A stretch of 64,000 bases of DNA from Cystobasidium ongulense (Eukaryota > Basidiomycota > Cystobasidiomycetes > Cystobasidiales > Cystobasidiaceae), in assembly GCA_022835595.1 (NCBI GenBank), contig BQUP01000001.1:2232001-2296000 (forward strand), written 5' to 3'. The notes beneath the pieces are model-generated. The model was given only the letters and a program-made list of their open reading frames with translations, had not been told where the DNA came from and made no database searches. Within the stretch, counting starts at the first letter, position 1. Every line of letters begins with the position of its first letter. The position numbers and the translations under genes were made by a program. Positions 12,401 through 27,600 of this stretch are shown here, piece by piece.

Positions 12401-15400
12401 AAGAGCCGGCTCAGCCTCGTCGATAAACTTGTTGTCTAAGCGGACATATAGCCTATGGTCTTGTTGACGGCTCTTGAAAGTAGCTGCACCAGGTCGCATC
12501 TTCCAGGCTGGCTTTAGAATAGCAGAAAGGTCGAGGCTGGCAGTCTTTGTGTTTCTAAGAGAATCATCAACACGAAGCTTTTCAGCGTGTCCAACCATCT
12601 CATTGATGGTTCGGTAACCAAGCTTGGCCATGATGGATCTAAGCTCTTCTGCGATGTAGAAGAAGAAGTTGATGACATGCTCGGGCTGTCCGGCAAACTT
12701 CTTGCGGAGCTCGGGGTCTTGGGTGGCGACACCGACAGCGCAAGTGTTAAGATGGCATTTTCGGAGCTAATTCATCAATGCGGTCAGCATGGTCCTAATA
12801 CAATTAGAGCAGACGAAGCGCCAACTCACCATGATGCATCCCATGGCGATCAAGGGTGTTGTGGCGAAACCGAACTCTTCGGCACCCAGTAAGCATGCAA
12901 TAGCAACATCTCGTCCAGTTCTAATCTGTCCATCAGTCTCTAGAGTAACTCGTCCTCGGAGATCGTTGAGTACGAGGGTTTGATGGGTCTCGGCTAGACC
13001 GAGCTCCCAAGGTAGACCAGCGTACTTGATACCAGTCCATCTGGAAGCACCGGTACCACCATCGTGCCCGGAAATGAGTATATGGTCGGCCTTCGCCTTG
13101 GCAACTCCAGAGGCTACAATACCGACACCAACCTCAGAGACGAGTTTGACTGAAACTCGGGCTCTGGGATTGGAGCACTTGAGATCGTAGATCAATTGCT
13201 TCAAATCTTCGATGGAGTAGATATCGTGATGAGGAGGAGGTGAAATAAGACCAACACCTGGGGTGGAGTGACGAGTCTTTCCAATAGATTCACTGACTTT
13301 GTGACCTGTTGTATGGCGAAAAAAGTGTCAGATGACCGGACTTTCTTCAAGTGAAGAAACACTATGACCTACCTGGCAGTTCACCGCCTTCACCTGGCTT
13401 GGCACCTTGAGCCATCTTGATCTGTAGCTGATCTGCATCAGCAAGGTAGTTGGAGGTAACACCGAATCGACCAGAGGCGATCTGCTTAATGGCACTTCGA
13501 GCAGTGGATCCATCAGGGCCAATTTCGGATCTGGTAGCATCTTCACCACCTTCACCAGTGTTAGACTTTCCACCAAGCTTGTTCATGGCTATGGCGAGAG
13601 TGGAGTGGGCTTCCATAGAAATGGATCCATAAGACATGGCACCGGTGCAGAAGCGCTTGACGATGTCAGTCCAAGGCTCGACTTCGTCGACTGAGATCTC
13701 CTTGCTCTCGGTGTAGTCGAATTCTAGAAGACCTCGAAGAGTGACAGCTCGGACTTGTTGACGAGCGTTCTCAGCGTAGGCTTCGTAAGCTTTCTGATTC
13801 TTGGTTCGGACAGCATCTTGTAGGTTGGCGATACCAGCGGGGTCGTTGATATGTGCTTCACCACCATCACGCCAGTGGTATTCACCAGTCTCAGGCAGGC
13901 CAGGTGGAAGAGGAATATCACGGCTAGGGAAGCCGCGCTCATGGTACTCTAGAGCATCCATGGCTAGGAGTTCAAAGTTGGCACCTTGAACACGAGAAGC
14001 AGTGCCAACGAAGCATTTGTCGATGACAGATCGGTGGAGACCGAGAGCTTCGAAGATCTGAGCACCCTTGTAGGAGGCCAAGCATGAGATACCCATCTTG
14101 GACATAACCTTGAGGATACCATTGTCTGTAGCATGCTTGTAATTATCGATGATCTGCTTAGGGGCGAGATCTCCCTTGAAGAGACCCTCGCGCTGTAGCT
14201 TGAGCATAGCCTCCATGATGAGGTATGGGCATACACCGTCGGCACCGTAACCAACAAGAACACAGATATGGTGAACTTCTCTAGCTTCGGCGGTTTCGAC
14301 GAGTAGAGCAATTCTGCTTCTCTGCTTGGTCTTGATCAAGTGGTGGTGAACAGCTCCGCAAGCTGCAAGCGCAGAAGCAGCGACTCGAGAAGCAGAAGTG
14401 CCTCTGTCGGATAGAATGACGACTCGGATACGGTCATCGACAGCTGAGCTTGCCTCCTTGCAGATTCTATCAATAGCCGCTTCGTAGCCAGCTACACCTT
14501 CAGACTTGTCGAAAGTGAGGTCGAGCGTGCGCGATGGCCAAGTAGGGTAGACGGCGCTCAAATGCTTGAGCGAGTTCAACTCTTCAATGGAAAGGACGGG
14601 CGAAGGCAGCAAAAGTCTTCGGCACTGTCGGGGAGTTCGGTCGAGCAAATTGCCCTCAGCACCAACTGAGCACTCGAGTGACATGACAATGCTCTCTCGG
14701 ATAGGATCGATAGGAGGGTTGGTAACTTGAGCGAAGAGCTGACGGAAGTAGTCGTAAATGGATCGAGGCTGAGTAGACATGCAAGCAAGAGCAGTGTCGT
14801 TACCCATGGATCCAAGAGCTGTAGTTTGAAATAAGTTCAACAAGCTGCTTCCGCCTTAGGCCTTGTAGGTGATTTTGAACACACCTTCTTTACCATCTGT
14901 AACCATAGGTCTCATCAAGAGATCAAGTTGCTCGAAAGAATAACCGAAAGCTAGCAATCGGGGATCGGTAGAAACGGTATAGTCATCAAGGTGAATCTCA
15001 AGATCCTCTCCCTTCTTGCGCTCATTCTCCATAATGACAGGTAGTTGAAGCATTTGAGCGTCGTACCAATCTTTGAATGGCTGCTTGGCAGCAGAAGTCA
15101 TCTTGAGTTCTTTATCATCGACAATCTTTCCTTCCTTGGTATCGACAAGCAACATCTTTCCTGGCTGAAGACGTCCCTTGCGAGTGATCTTCTCGGGTGC
15201 AATGTAGATTGTACCGACCTCGGAAGCGCAGATAATAACGTCATCGGTAGTTGTGACCCATCGGCAGGGTCTTAGACCATTTCTATCCAGATTGGCACCG
15301 CAGTATCTTCCATCTGAAAAGACGAAGAGGGCAGGACCATCCCAAGGTTCCATAAGACATGCAGCCCATTGGTAGAAGGCTACTTTTTCAGGCTCCATAT

Positions 15401-17011
15401 CCTTGTTATCTTGCCATGCTTCTGGAATCATCATCATGACTGCTTCAGGCAGAGTGACGACGCCATTGATGACTAGCAATTCGAGCACATTGTCGAATGC
15501 AGCGGAGTCCGAACCACCGGGTTCAATGATAGGGTATAGCTTTTCGAGATCTTCACCGAAAAGCTCGGACTTGAGATTGCCCTCACGAGCTCTCATCCAG
15601 TTCTTGTTTCCTCTAACGGTGTTGATTTCACCGTTGTGGGCAGCCCATCTCATAGGCTGTGCTCTATCCCAAGATGGGAAGGTGTTGGTGGAGAAACGAG
15701 AGTGCACCATGCAGAAGTGGGATGAGAATCGAGCGTGATTAAGATCGTGGTAGTAGTTGTAAACTTGAATGGGAGCTAGCTGGCCCTTGTAGACGATAAG
15801 TTCGGCAGACAAGGAGCAGATGTAGAACCACTTTGCCAGTGTAATAGTGTGAGTAGCAGCTTTTCGTAAAACGTAGAGCTGTCTGTTGAAGTAGCCATTG
15901 TCGAAAGTCTTGTCGGTCTCCTGGGCGGATAGTCCAGTGCCGAAATGACTCTTAAGAACGACAACGGGCTGCAAGATCTCAGGCTCGCGCGATAAAGCAG
16001 CAGGTCCAAGGATGGTGTTGTCTTTTGGAACCTCTCGCCATCCGAGGACAGCGAGGTCAAGCTTGTCGGCGATCTGCGCAAAGATGCCCTTGTGCTCTTC
16101 AAGTGTGGCAGCATCGCGAGGCTTGAAGAAGACGTTACCGATGGCGTATTGACCAACGGGAGGTAGAGTGATACCTAGATCTCTGTCCATTTCCTATTGT
16201 TATGCACCGCCGATGAGCAATTCTAGTTAGCATTGTGAAATAGTGGCGAAAAGTATTGTGGCAAACTTACACGACGGAAGAAGTCGTCTGGCATACCCAC
16301 CATGACACCAGCACCGTCACCATCACGGCTGTCGGCACCAACGGCACCTATTGGTCATGAAATGCATTAGCTTTGAAGGTTAGGAGAGACAAGAAAGCGA
16401 GCTCACCTCTGTGGGTCATGTTGCATAAAAGACCTAAAGAAATGGGTGATAAAGATCAGGAGGGGGCTTGACAGCTTTCGAGTCAGGTCTACCTACTTCG
16501 AGCATCGCTGACCTGTATATCAAAAGGTGGAAGAGCCATCGATGGTCAGAATCCTTGCGTGGCAAGGTGGAACGTTCGCACAACTCACAATCTTGTGCGA
16601 GGGAACTCCCTTGATGGAGCAGGCAAAGCCTACACCGCAAGAGTCTTGCTCATTTTCGGGATCGTACTGTTAAAAGCTAGTCAATATACTGATAATGTGT
16701 GCCAACAAAGGTATTAAACCTACCAAACCCTGGGCAGCAGGAAGATTGCCTGCCCATGAAGTCTCATCGCGGAGTACGCCGGGAGCATACTCCGCCGGGG
16801 CAGCAGCGTCTAGGCTGCCATCATCGCTGAACGAATCGACGTCGTCGTCGTCGCTGCTGCTGCTGGAGAATGACTCTACTGGCGAGTCAAAGTGGTCGCG
16901 CTCGTGGCTGAAGCGGACCGCCTTTCTTGCGGTTGCAGGTGCGGCAGCGGCGGGGAGTGCAGTAGAGTCGTCTTGGTGGAGCTGGATCGGGGAGACTGCG
17001 GCAGGGTGCAT
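9412..17011 (-). CDS. GLT1: Glutamate synthase [NADH] (GOGAT)
   Basis: Seventeen exons join without frame conflict to 2193 residues: 17011-16724, 16666-16589, 16512-16497, 16433-16407, 16347-16271, 16193-14885, 14818-13373, 13305-12830, 12766-11138, 11077-10865, 10807-10758, 10692-10361, 10302-10213, 10145-10107, 10041-9904, 9846-9620, 9558-9412. The protein makes two glutamates from glutamine and 2-oxoglutarate using NADH. Seen in order: an acidic Ser/Asp-rich leader, DSCGVGF with the N-terminal nucleophile Cys at about residue 106, glutaminase domain, FMN/synthase domain with [14 protein letters not shown], a C-x5-C-x4-C 3Fe-4S motif ([12 protein letters not shown]), glutamate synthase structural domain, then the NADH-binding beta part with CMDCGVPFC and CPAPCE cysteines, [13 protein letters not shown] and [11 protein letters not shown]. 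Length matches fungal GLT1 (about 2150). I chose M at 17011; an upstream in-frame extension looks like 5' UTR. Confidence 0.97.
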
Positions 17012-20000
17012 CGCAGGACTGGGGCAGGCTGTGGATGTAGTCTGTCTCTGGTGGTCCTGAAGTGCTGGGTGGTGGAAGCTTGTCGCGCCTCGATGGTTGC
17101 TGAGCAGAAGAAAGGAAGAAGAAAGCTCGAAGGTCAGCGAACCAGCGTTGCGGCGAAGGGAAATAATCCAAATAATTTTGAATTCTGAAAACCACAGGCG
17201 AGTTGGGCGGCGATAGCCACAGCGGGCGAGCACTCGGATGGCTCCAGGAGGTCCTACAGCGACGATCGAAGCAGGCGTAGCAGGTCAAGCATCCTCTCAG
17301 AGTACATCTACGTGCTCAGATTCCGCGATATCCTGCCCAGTCCCAACTTACCCGCCGCTGCCTAGACCCATCACTCGCAATACTCGCTGGACGATTGGCC
17401 CGTGGTTCAGCCGGCCCCTATCTTCAGGCGCTTGCCGCTGTCGGTCTCCCCAGGCCGTCCGCTTTTCCAAGTTTCCTGGTTCCTCCAGCTTTGATTTCAG
17501 CAGCTTTTCCCAGTCATACAAATTATGATTATTGTTTTGATTATTTTCGCACATCGCCCTACAGTCCTTCTTAGCAAAGACCGTCTCATCACTAGCTGTG
17601 ATTGGTCTCAGTATAGTCGCCATATGCGCAGACTCCACTAACAATCGCAACTCCCGACTCTTGTTTCCTTTGCAGCATGTTTCAGACTTATTCCCGCCTT
17701 GTTGTGATTCACCATGATTCACTGTTGATTCACAAACGAGGGTCTCTGCCCTTGTTTACCTTCAAGCTTCCCGATAATTTATACAGAGCTGTCTTTTGGC
17801 TGAGCCCACCCTCACACCCATGTTTATCCTGCCTTTGACAAGCGGTAGAAAAGAGAAAGCTTCAACTGTTTGACTGCTATCAAAATACAGCTTTGTAAGA
17901 AACTGATAAGCCTATCGCCGCTGCAAGCAGGCGTCTTATGCTCCCAAATTCTGTAGAACCGTTCTTGAAGTACGAATGCATGGGATGGGGGTTAGTTCAG
18001 GCCTTCTGCTATTTCAAAAGGGTGTATTCTCGCGCCCAAGTGTCCCGTCGGGAGCTGGCAGAAACCCTTTCAATATTCTGGGGTAGCCCTGCCGTAAATC
18101 CTCGATAATCTGGAGACCCCACATCCTTGATCAATGCCAGCGTTATTGCTGCCTTTCCGAGATCTTCCGCTGGGGTGTAAAATCTCCGACGACTTCGTTC
18201 CATCACTTCCCCGGGCCAACTACGATTTTCTTCCAGCACTCGGGCACAGGCACCCCTTCTCGAATCGTTGGACCAACACGCAACATGGATTCTATGCTTT
18301 GCCAAAATGACTTTGGATATGATGCATCACGAAAATCTGGCTGCTCGTTTCGAACTACGTACGAATGTCTCCCACTCCTGCATGCCTTTGTTTCATTCAA
18401 ATCGATTCGCATGGACTTGTACCGCTGATTCGCTACAGAGCTACTTTGATACATTACCGGTATCTGTTTTGCGACTAAACGTTCAATATCATTCTGGAAT
18501 ACCTTGCCGGCGGTCAAGCCTCGTCCATTTATGGTCCAGACAGATTGCACAGATCTCCACTGAACAGCACAATCTCTATCATGAACAATTACCCTCTGAA
18601 ATCGACTCTACCTCGTACAGCTACTCTGGTTGAAGGCGATCCCGCTGGATGACGGAGTTACAATCATGGAAGCTCGTCAGAGAGGTCAGCTAATAAATTT
18701 GGACAGGTCTCAGGGAATCTGTACGAACATTCCCGTCCACTTGAACGCGGAGGCAGTGCTGTACATCATGCGCTCTCTTGTCGCCGCTTCGATAAGTAGG
18801 TCCCAGGCTCAGAAGACCCGGCAGAAGGCAGTGACACCGAGACGTCCGAAGTTGTATTAAAAGCCGAGTTCCTGACATACTTCCTCATCGGTGTGTAACA
18901 TTACTCTGCCCAGAGCAGGTGTTCGAAGCGAAATTTCGTAAATCAGACCCTTTCACAGTTTTGTGAAAGCTAGGGTAGGGCATACACACTTACCATCGTG
19001 TTTTCTTACGGTCTACAAAGTCCAGAAGTATCCCTATCGCCCAACTGATTATGCTTGGTCATTACAGAGGCTATATGATATATCACGTAGCAGTCTACTG
19101 CAGTAGATGCTTCTTCTCTCAGCATATGTATGGGCAAACTATTCAACAAATTAAGGCGGGATCAAGTTCAGGAGGTAACAGGGTGCATTCAAAATCATGC
19201 TCAACGGTAAGGTCGATGGATGAGACATGGACTGAAAAGGTGGTCTCTGTTTCAGACTGATGTAAATTAACAAGTCGATCCTCCCTTCCGAGCTGAAACT
19301 TGTGACCTCTACATCAGCAAATACCGTACTAGCCCGTCCGCAAGCATATACGTTGCGAAAGTGGAAAAATCGATACAAAGCGCTGTGAAGACAGTGTGAC
19401 AGCACGACAGCTGAAAGCCTCAGTCCGAAAGGGGGTCATCCATTAATGCCGGATCAAGGCTGGCAAAGCGAAGCACGCAAGAAGGGTAGACTCTTGTTGC
19501 ATCCAGGTGACTCCTTTGGCCAATCATCGAACTCTGGACAGTAGACTTGCATACCAGATAACTAATCAAGCAACTATAGGACACCGTTTCTTTTTCAGGG
19601 TGAGAGATGTCATACATACTCGGGAAACAAAATTTGACTCGGGCAAGGTGACTGGCTTTGGCAGAGACGCCAGCGCAAGCTTTGACTTGAGCGTCTGCCT
19701 TTCGTTGTAGGTTTTACCACTTAGTCGTGTTCGTTAGCAGCCATGACCGTCTGAGGAGTTACTGACTGTTCCATGTGTACTGGAAAAGAAAGCTTGGACC
19801 TCAGCTGCATATAGTGTGGAAAAGCCAGACAGCTTTCTGAGCCTTGACAGCAGTGAAGCGAGCTTATGTTAGGTGCCCTCCAGCAAAGAGATAAAAACTT
19901 GCACACTGAATCTCAACTCAGGTGCGGAAGGATTAGCCCGAGAACCTCGGCGCTGAATGCCAGTGGCTGGATTGCTTGCAAATGATGCGGTCCGAGTAGG

Positions 20001-20227
20001 TCAAGTAGCCCACGCAAGTTCTGCGCCCAGTACTTATCATCAGATAGTATACAGAATGTCATTATCTTGTTACGTTCCGGTTGCCGTTTGTGAGGATGGT
20101 CAGGAGAGAAAGAGGGTCATCGAGTGGCATCCTGGCCAGCAGCAGACGCTCGCTCGAGGGCAAGGTGAGGCGCCTTGACTATTGCTCAATCCAGTCAACA
20201 GCACCGTTCTTCACTCAACACATCAAT
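17012..20227. other. 3.2 kb stretch without a supportable gene
   Basis: This lies between the GLT1 start (-) and the YPT1 start (+) and must hold both promoters. Minus-strand frames at 18550-18203 and 18305-18009 (about 115 and 98 residues) and plus-strand frames at 18268-18860 overlap each other, lack family signatures and do not splice into a convincing protein. The length is unusual here, where most gaps are under 800 bp. It could hold a fast-evolving small gene, a decayed gene or non-coding RNA. Confidence 0.5.
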
Positions 20228-21322
<1,095 letters not shown>

Positions 21323-21638
21323 GAACTGCTCTTTGGCCATTTCATTCTATCATCTCGATACCGTTGTTTGGTACCTTTCCTTCTGGGCGACCCTATTCAG
21401 CCTGATTTATCGCGAGACCGCAGACTCGCGTCTGAGAGACTTGACATCTGGCCATGGTAGTTAATATCGCCTTTTCATTGTAGCCGTCCCTGAAATGAAT
21501 GATTGCAACGATTATTTGATGGTTGCGCGTACGTTCGCCACCGCCTCTTTCACGACCGAGCGTCTACCTCGCCAGTCGGTGGTATGCAGCGCATCGACCC
21601 AAACTGTCTTGTTCTGGACTACAGGCAGCACCGATGCT

Positions 21639-24600
21639 ATGGCACCAGGCGGTTCGTGGTGGCCCTCTCTGGGCTGGGCGTCGTTGCCCAGCTTCGACAG
21701 CTTCACCACTCGACACTGGCAACGCCGTTTGCTGCGCTACCTCATCAAGCGGACCCTTGCAGGGTTCCTGAGGATCCCGGAAGACGACATAGAGAAGAGC
21801 ACTTACTTGGATGCTGATCTAGGCAGCGGCAGTGTCAAGTTGCGCGACGTCGAGCTGGATCAAGAGGTCAGGCGAGCCTCATGCGGCTGCTCGATTGCAT
21901 CGTAGATAACTGACGATAGACTGCTGTGCTTTGTACTCAGGCTATCAACACTATAATAAGCCAACAACTTGGCGATGCATTTCCAATTGACGTGTGCCTG
22001 CAGAGTAGTCGTATTTCAAGCGTGCAAATCCTCGTTGGCTCGAGCGACACAGCAAACCATGATCGTCCAGCATTCGAACAACAGTCTTCCAAGCCGATAT
22101 CAGCTACCGAACGGCTTTTCACAGCACCCATACATATTATAGCTAGAGATCTCGTCCTCGATTTCCGGATAGACCCAGCTCGAGCAAATGCAACAACGCA
22201 AGAATGGAAGCATAATGCTAGAGAAGATGAAGAAGTGGCCGGGACTACCCTAGACTTGGGCGCAAGCATTCTACATGTCGCTGAGGACTATATTCACGAA
22301 GATCCTATTCACATTGAAGACGTTTCGGAGAGCATGGATGAGCCTTTTGGGTTACCAGGCGGTTTTGAGCCTTCCAACAGCGACGCAACACCTCCGCAGC
22401 CGATGCTAAGTGAACAGCAACAGGTAGGGCTCATCGCAAAAGTCATCGAAACCCTTTTAGAAAGATTGCGGATATCATTCAGCAACATCACGGTGAATTT
22501 GGCAATTGGTTCAGACTTGAACTTGCAGTTGCAGCTGTTGAAGCTTGAAACCAGTACAGAGGTGAAAATTGCAGGCCAAAATCGAAGTCAGATACGCTCG
22601 CTAGAGGTCGAAGGTTTAAATCTCTATCATATTACAGTTGTGGCTAAACGGAATCAAACAATGACTACAGCCCCGTCGGAGCATATCGCACGCAGCCCTA
22701 CAAGTTCGTCAAGCGCCTCAACTGGCTCCTCCGACGATCTCGCTATGAGCATGGCGATAGCTGATCTACGCACGTCCGAGACGGAAGGAAACCAGTCACT
22801 AGCCGCATCGTCGCTATCCAATGCCCCTGAACGGAGCGTCTATCTAGATGCCGAAAGTGACGATGTTAAGTATAGTAATCCGGAATGGATCACTACACAA
22901 GAGCAGCCAGAACTCGGGCACGGGAGCAATGATCATGCACTCTTCAATTCAGATGTATCGCCTGGTGCCTCGACCCAACACACTCTTGGATTATTTCACG
23001 ACTCATCAAGCGAAACAAGTGCTGCGCGCATTGTCGCGCGCTTGGTCACTACAACCAATATAAACGCATCTTCCTCAACGCCACATGTTGGTGTTTCCCA
23101 GCCAGAACGTCTAACACAAAGCACCTCTCACCGCTTAGAGATCACCTTACCGGTCCTGGCTTTGTCAATCAATGCATCGCTTCTCAGAACGGCATTTGCC
23201 TTTCTATCCCGACTACCGCCTGCCCGCGAAACGCAAGTACCACATAAGGGTCAAGTTAAGAAAGAAGGATCTACACTGTTACATCTTCGACTGCGAACGC
23301 TGCACGTGTTTGGTCATCTCAGCGATGCTTCGCGAAGCCTCACGGACTTGGTCAAGATTTTCAGCGAGCCAACGCCGAAAGCTGTTCCGCAGCTTGTCTA
23401 TGCCTTTCTCAAAACAGCCGAAGGAGTATTACGCCTCGATGGAGAGGATGCCAAGCTAGCTATCCACGATTTTGGCATTTGTGCGACCCGGAAAGGCGCT
23501 TTGCAGCCCATTCTGCTGCCGGATCCCGGTCTGATCTGGCAGTACGATCCAAACGCCCTGCGGCCGGGAGAGCAGACTCCTTCGTCTTGCGCTTGGCCCA
23601 TCGAGAACTCGCACAACCTACACGATTGGCTATGCAGCTTGCCGGTCGGTGCCAACTCGATGACAGCTAGCACTCACCTGCCAATGCTCAAGGACGCCTT
23701 AGCAGCAAGACTGAAAAACGGAAGGCTCGAGATTAACACGCAGCCTTTACACTTGTGGCTAGACGCTGAATTGGCGGACGATCTGGCACAAGAGCTCCTA
23801 GACTCGAGCATTTTCGAGGCGTTCAATACAGCCGCGTCATCGAAGCCAGAGAAAGGCAAAGCTCCTTTAGCAAAGTCTGACGGACCAAACTATGCGCTGT
23901 CTTTCACTACGCCCTGCATACGCGTGGACTTAAAGTGCCCTACATTGGCATCCGCAGAAGACGCCGCATACGGAGTCCTACGGTGCGGTTATGTAACACT
24001 CGCCTTGCACGATATGACGTACCAATCGGTTCGCAAGAGTTCGCCTCATGCTTCCTCAACAACGGCGGAGAACAGTGCCGGACTAGCATTGGCTAGTGCT
24101 TTACTTTTTCTCTCTGACCCTGCTGAGACGGGTGAGTTCGACCACGAACAGCTGGCCGTTGATGGTTTACTGATAAATTGCAGGCATGCGGAATGTGATG
24201 TATGCTGGTCAGAACGGTCAGAAGCGGCCAGCCTCTATCAGGCTACTGCCTTACGGTTCAGATATACATCAAGTGGAAGACGACTGTTTGAGACTGCAAG
24301 TCCCTACTGTTGAAATAGCTTTCGCCAAGAAAGACATTGATGCGCTCCAGTATCTTGTGGACGATCTTACGAGGATGGCCGGACGGTTTGTGTTCCTCGG
24401 CAGGCATGTCAAAACATCGGCTATCGCTTCACAAGATGCAGCAACTGTGACTGCGCGGACATCTCAGGCCCCGGTTGTCCCATTACCACAGAGTAATCCT
24501 AATTCAGAGAGCGGCGGTTCTAGTTTAGCGGAAGCGGGTGTGCTAATTGAATCTGGTAAGTGATTTGGGGAATATTACCGTAGCAGAAGTCTGATCTGAC

Positions 24601-27600
24601 GATGAGATCCCCAGTCAACATCCGCTTATACCTGTCCGACAAGACAGACTCTTCGTCTTCGCGTTCACTTGAGGCCGACATGTTTTCCTTAGGCGTTACC
24701 GCCGATTTGCGGCAGCATGGGAACGTGAGTCACCTTAAGTGGAACGTTGAATTCCATCCATTGACACCAATTCATGTAGGACAAATTGTCACTTGAAGCA
24801 ACCATCAGGGAGCTCACGGTCATCGACGTAACGCGCGCCAGCGGTAGTCAAGCAGAGAAGTCTCTACTTCAAAGCAGCTCGGATACTCCTACGCCCGCGT
24901 TGCATCTACGGCTTGTATCTTCGGTGAATGAGCAAGCGCTCAAGCGAACAACAATATCGATCAAGTTGTCATCTGTAACGGGCTCACTTTCGTCCGATAT
25001 CACAATTCTTGAGGAATTCTTGGCCTTTATCAAGGTTCCGCCTGGCGCCTTCATCGATGTTGCCCCCACGGATACTACAAACATCGAATTCGAGGGTAGT
25101 CGATTGACAGTAAAGCTCGTTGCGCGAACACTGCCGCCTGCGTTAGCCTTCTTTACTGAAAAGCTTAGCCTCAAAACGACACTCACACAGGGTGCGACGT
25201 ACACCAAGTGTACACTCGGTGTGCAAACCCTACAAGCATGGATATCAGACGCACCCCGGCACGATGAAGCTCCTCGAAGTAACTTGAAGGTAAGTCACTG
25301 TTGTTGCGCTGATAACAATACTCTAACAATACCTGTACTCTAGGATTTAGGATACGCACAACTCTTGCAGTGCAGGGGTATTTTTACAGTTGTCAAGGCA
25401 CACGCTCCGCCACTTGGTGTCATTGCAGTGTCGTTGGACCTCGGGACAGCTCATGTAACTGCATGCCCCGATACGATTCTCTGCCTCAGCAACTTTGCTG
25501 GCGACTTCGCTTCCCCAGCAAAACCGAAGCCGAAGCCTGACAGTCGGGTATCTGCTGCCATGTCGGGCTCGATCATCCTTCCGAGAGAGACGCTGCTTCA
25601 CCCTCCCGAAGCCTCCTCGTCAGAACCGCGTACAGGCGAGCTGGTCTCGGTGGTCGATGGAGAGTCCATCCAGATATTTGGGCGGGAGAAAATCAATCTT
25701 GACCGGGAATGGCTAAATGAATCAAAATTGCGGGCAAGGAATCTAGACGAGTCTCCTTCGCCGTGTTTCTCCTTGAAGTTGAAACCGAGCGAGCTCACCA
25801 TATCATTTTTCGAAGGGTACGACTTCGACTCAACGCGGGCTTTCATCAAAAGCACGGTCAAGGCTACAAGACGGAAGCTAGAGAAGATCAAGCAACTTTT
25901 GGCCGAGGGACAAGTACCAGAGCAGACGATAGAGGAAGTTGCGGACCCTTTGCTACAATCAGTCTTTTTGCCATCGCGGTCTACGATGCGGACGCGTAGC
26001 AACATCGAGAATGACGATCTCCAGGAAAACATCGAAGAAATGGATACCCTCACCCGGATAGTGGCTTTCGATGACGAACTTGATCAGGACGACGAATACG
26101 AAAGTGATTCTTTGCTTGCGTGGGAAGCTCTTCCAGATCGACCCGCTGGGCCTCGGCGTGGTTCGTCCAGCTCTTCTCGCATCCCATCATCACGCCCTTC
26201 TCGCTCGAGTCGTCTCAGTCGACCACGAAATTCAGCTATCGATATACATCTCTCCGGCCTCGGAGTTGATCTACATGCTTTCCGCGAAGACGCATCGCTG
26301 GCATCTCGGCTGGTAGTGCGGATAAACAATCTCAGCATCGTTGATAACATAAAAACGAGTACTTGGAATAAATTCCTTACAGAGCTCAGGCCTAGAGATG
26401 GTGGAATTACCCGACCTACGGGATCACCCATGGTACGTGTTACACTGAAAATGCTTCGGTCAGGCGAGACAGCTGGAAACGAAGAAGCGGATCTCTCAGT
26501 GAAGGTAGCGCCGCTGCGTCTCCACGTGGACCAAGATGCTCTGGACTTCTTCAAGTCATTCTTCGCTTTCAGAATGGATTCTGCACCGCATAACACGAGC
26601 AAATCGGTGCCAGCGGCACCCCCGGAATCTCACGCAAACCATGACACCGAAGGTGGCTTCGTTCAACGTGTAGAAATTTCAGCTATCAAGATCAAGCTTG
26701 ACTACAAGCCAAAACGAGTCGACTATCACGCTTTACGGCAAGGTCGTGCTATAGAAATGATGAACTTCTTTCACTTCGAAGCCAGCGAGATGGTGCTGCG
26801 TCACCTAGTCTTGAGTGGTGTGCCCAATTGGGCGAAAGTAGGGGACATGTTGCAGGAAATCTGGACACCCGACGTCAAAGCCAACCAGCTCGCAGACTTT
26901 TTGGCGGGCATCAATCCTGTACGATCAGTTGTTAATGTGGGACATGGTGTAGCAGATCTCGTGCTACTGCCCATTGCGCAATACAAGAAAGATGGAAGGG
27001 TATCAAGAGGATTACAACGCGGAGGTACTAGATTTGCAAAATCAACAGCGATGGAAGCCATCAAACTTGGCGCGCGCTTAGCTACAGGTACACAGGTGAT
27101 CCTGGAGCACGCTGAGCATGTACTGGGAGGTCGGATCGAAGCGCCGACCCTTGCTGGCAGCAGCCGGCCAGCATCAACACCAGTTTCTACAGAAGGTCAA
27201 CCGCGATCGGAATGGCTCCTTACTACTGCAGAAGACAATGAAGACGAAGACGAGTTGGAGTCGTCAGGAAACGAGCCTCTAAGCAAATTCTCGCAACAGC
27301 CTGAGGACGTGAAGATCGGCTTACAGACGGCATACAAAAGCCTAAGCGGCAATGTCCGTTCGGCTGCTGAAACGATACTAGCAGTCCCAATGGAGGTGTA
27401 CGAAAGATCAAGCGATGTAAGTTGTGTCTACACTAGATGGTATAACACATGCTGAAGCCTTCTGTAATAGGGAGCTGTACGTGCCGTCGTGCGAGCAGTA
27501 CCCATCGCGGTTCTCAAACCCATGATAGGCGCAAGCGAAGCTGTAAGCAAAACATTGCTCGGCCTGAGGAACACACTAGATCCTGGCGCAAAAGAGGAAG

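Noticed and set aside
11219-12900. Long open frames on the plus strand opposite GLT1 (up to 180 codons)
   Set aside because: They mirror the strongly biased codons of the GLT1 exons on the other strand and show no protein family features.
18009-18550. Minus-strand frames of 98 and 115 codons as a two-exon gene
   Set aside because: They overlap in different frames, no suitable splice pair links them, and composition is not distinct from random frames.
18715-18790. Plus-strand frame NIPVHLNAEAVLYIMRSLV resembling a hydantoinase B/5-oxoprolinase segment
   Set aside because: The resemblance is limited to one short stretch, residues between the Asn-Ala and the aromatic helix are missing, and nothing before or after fits the family.
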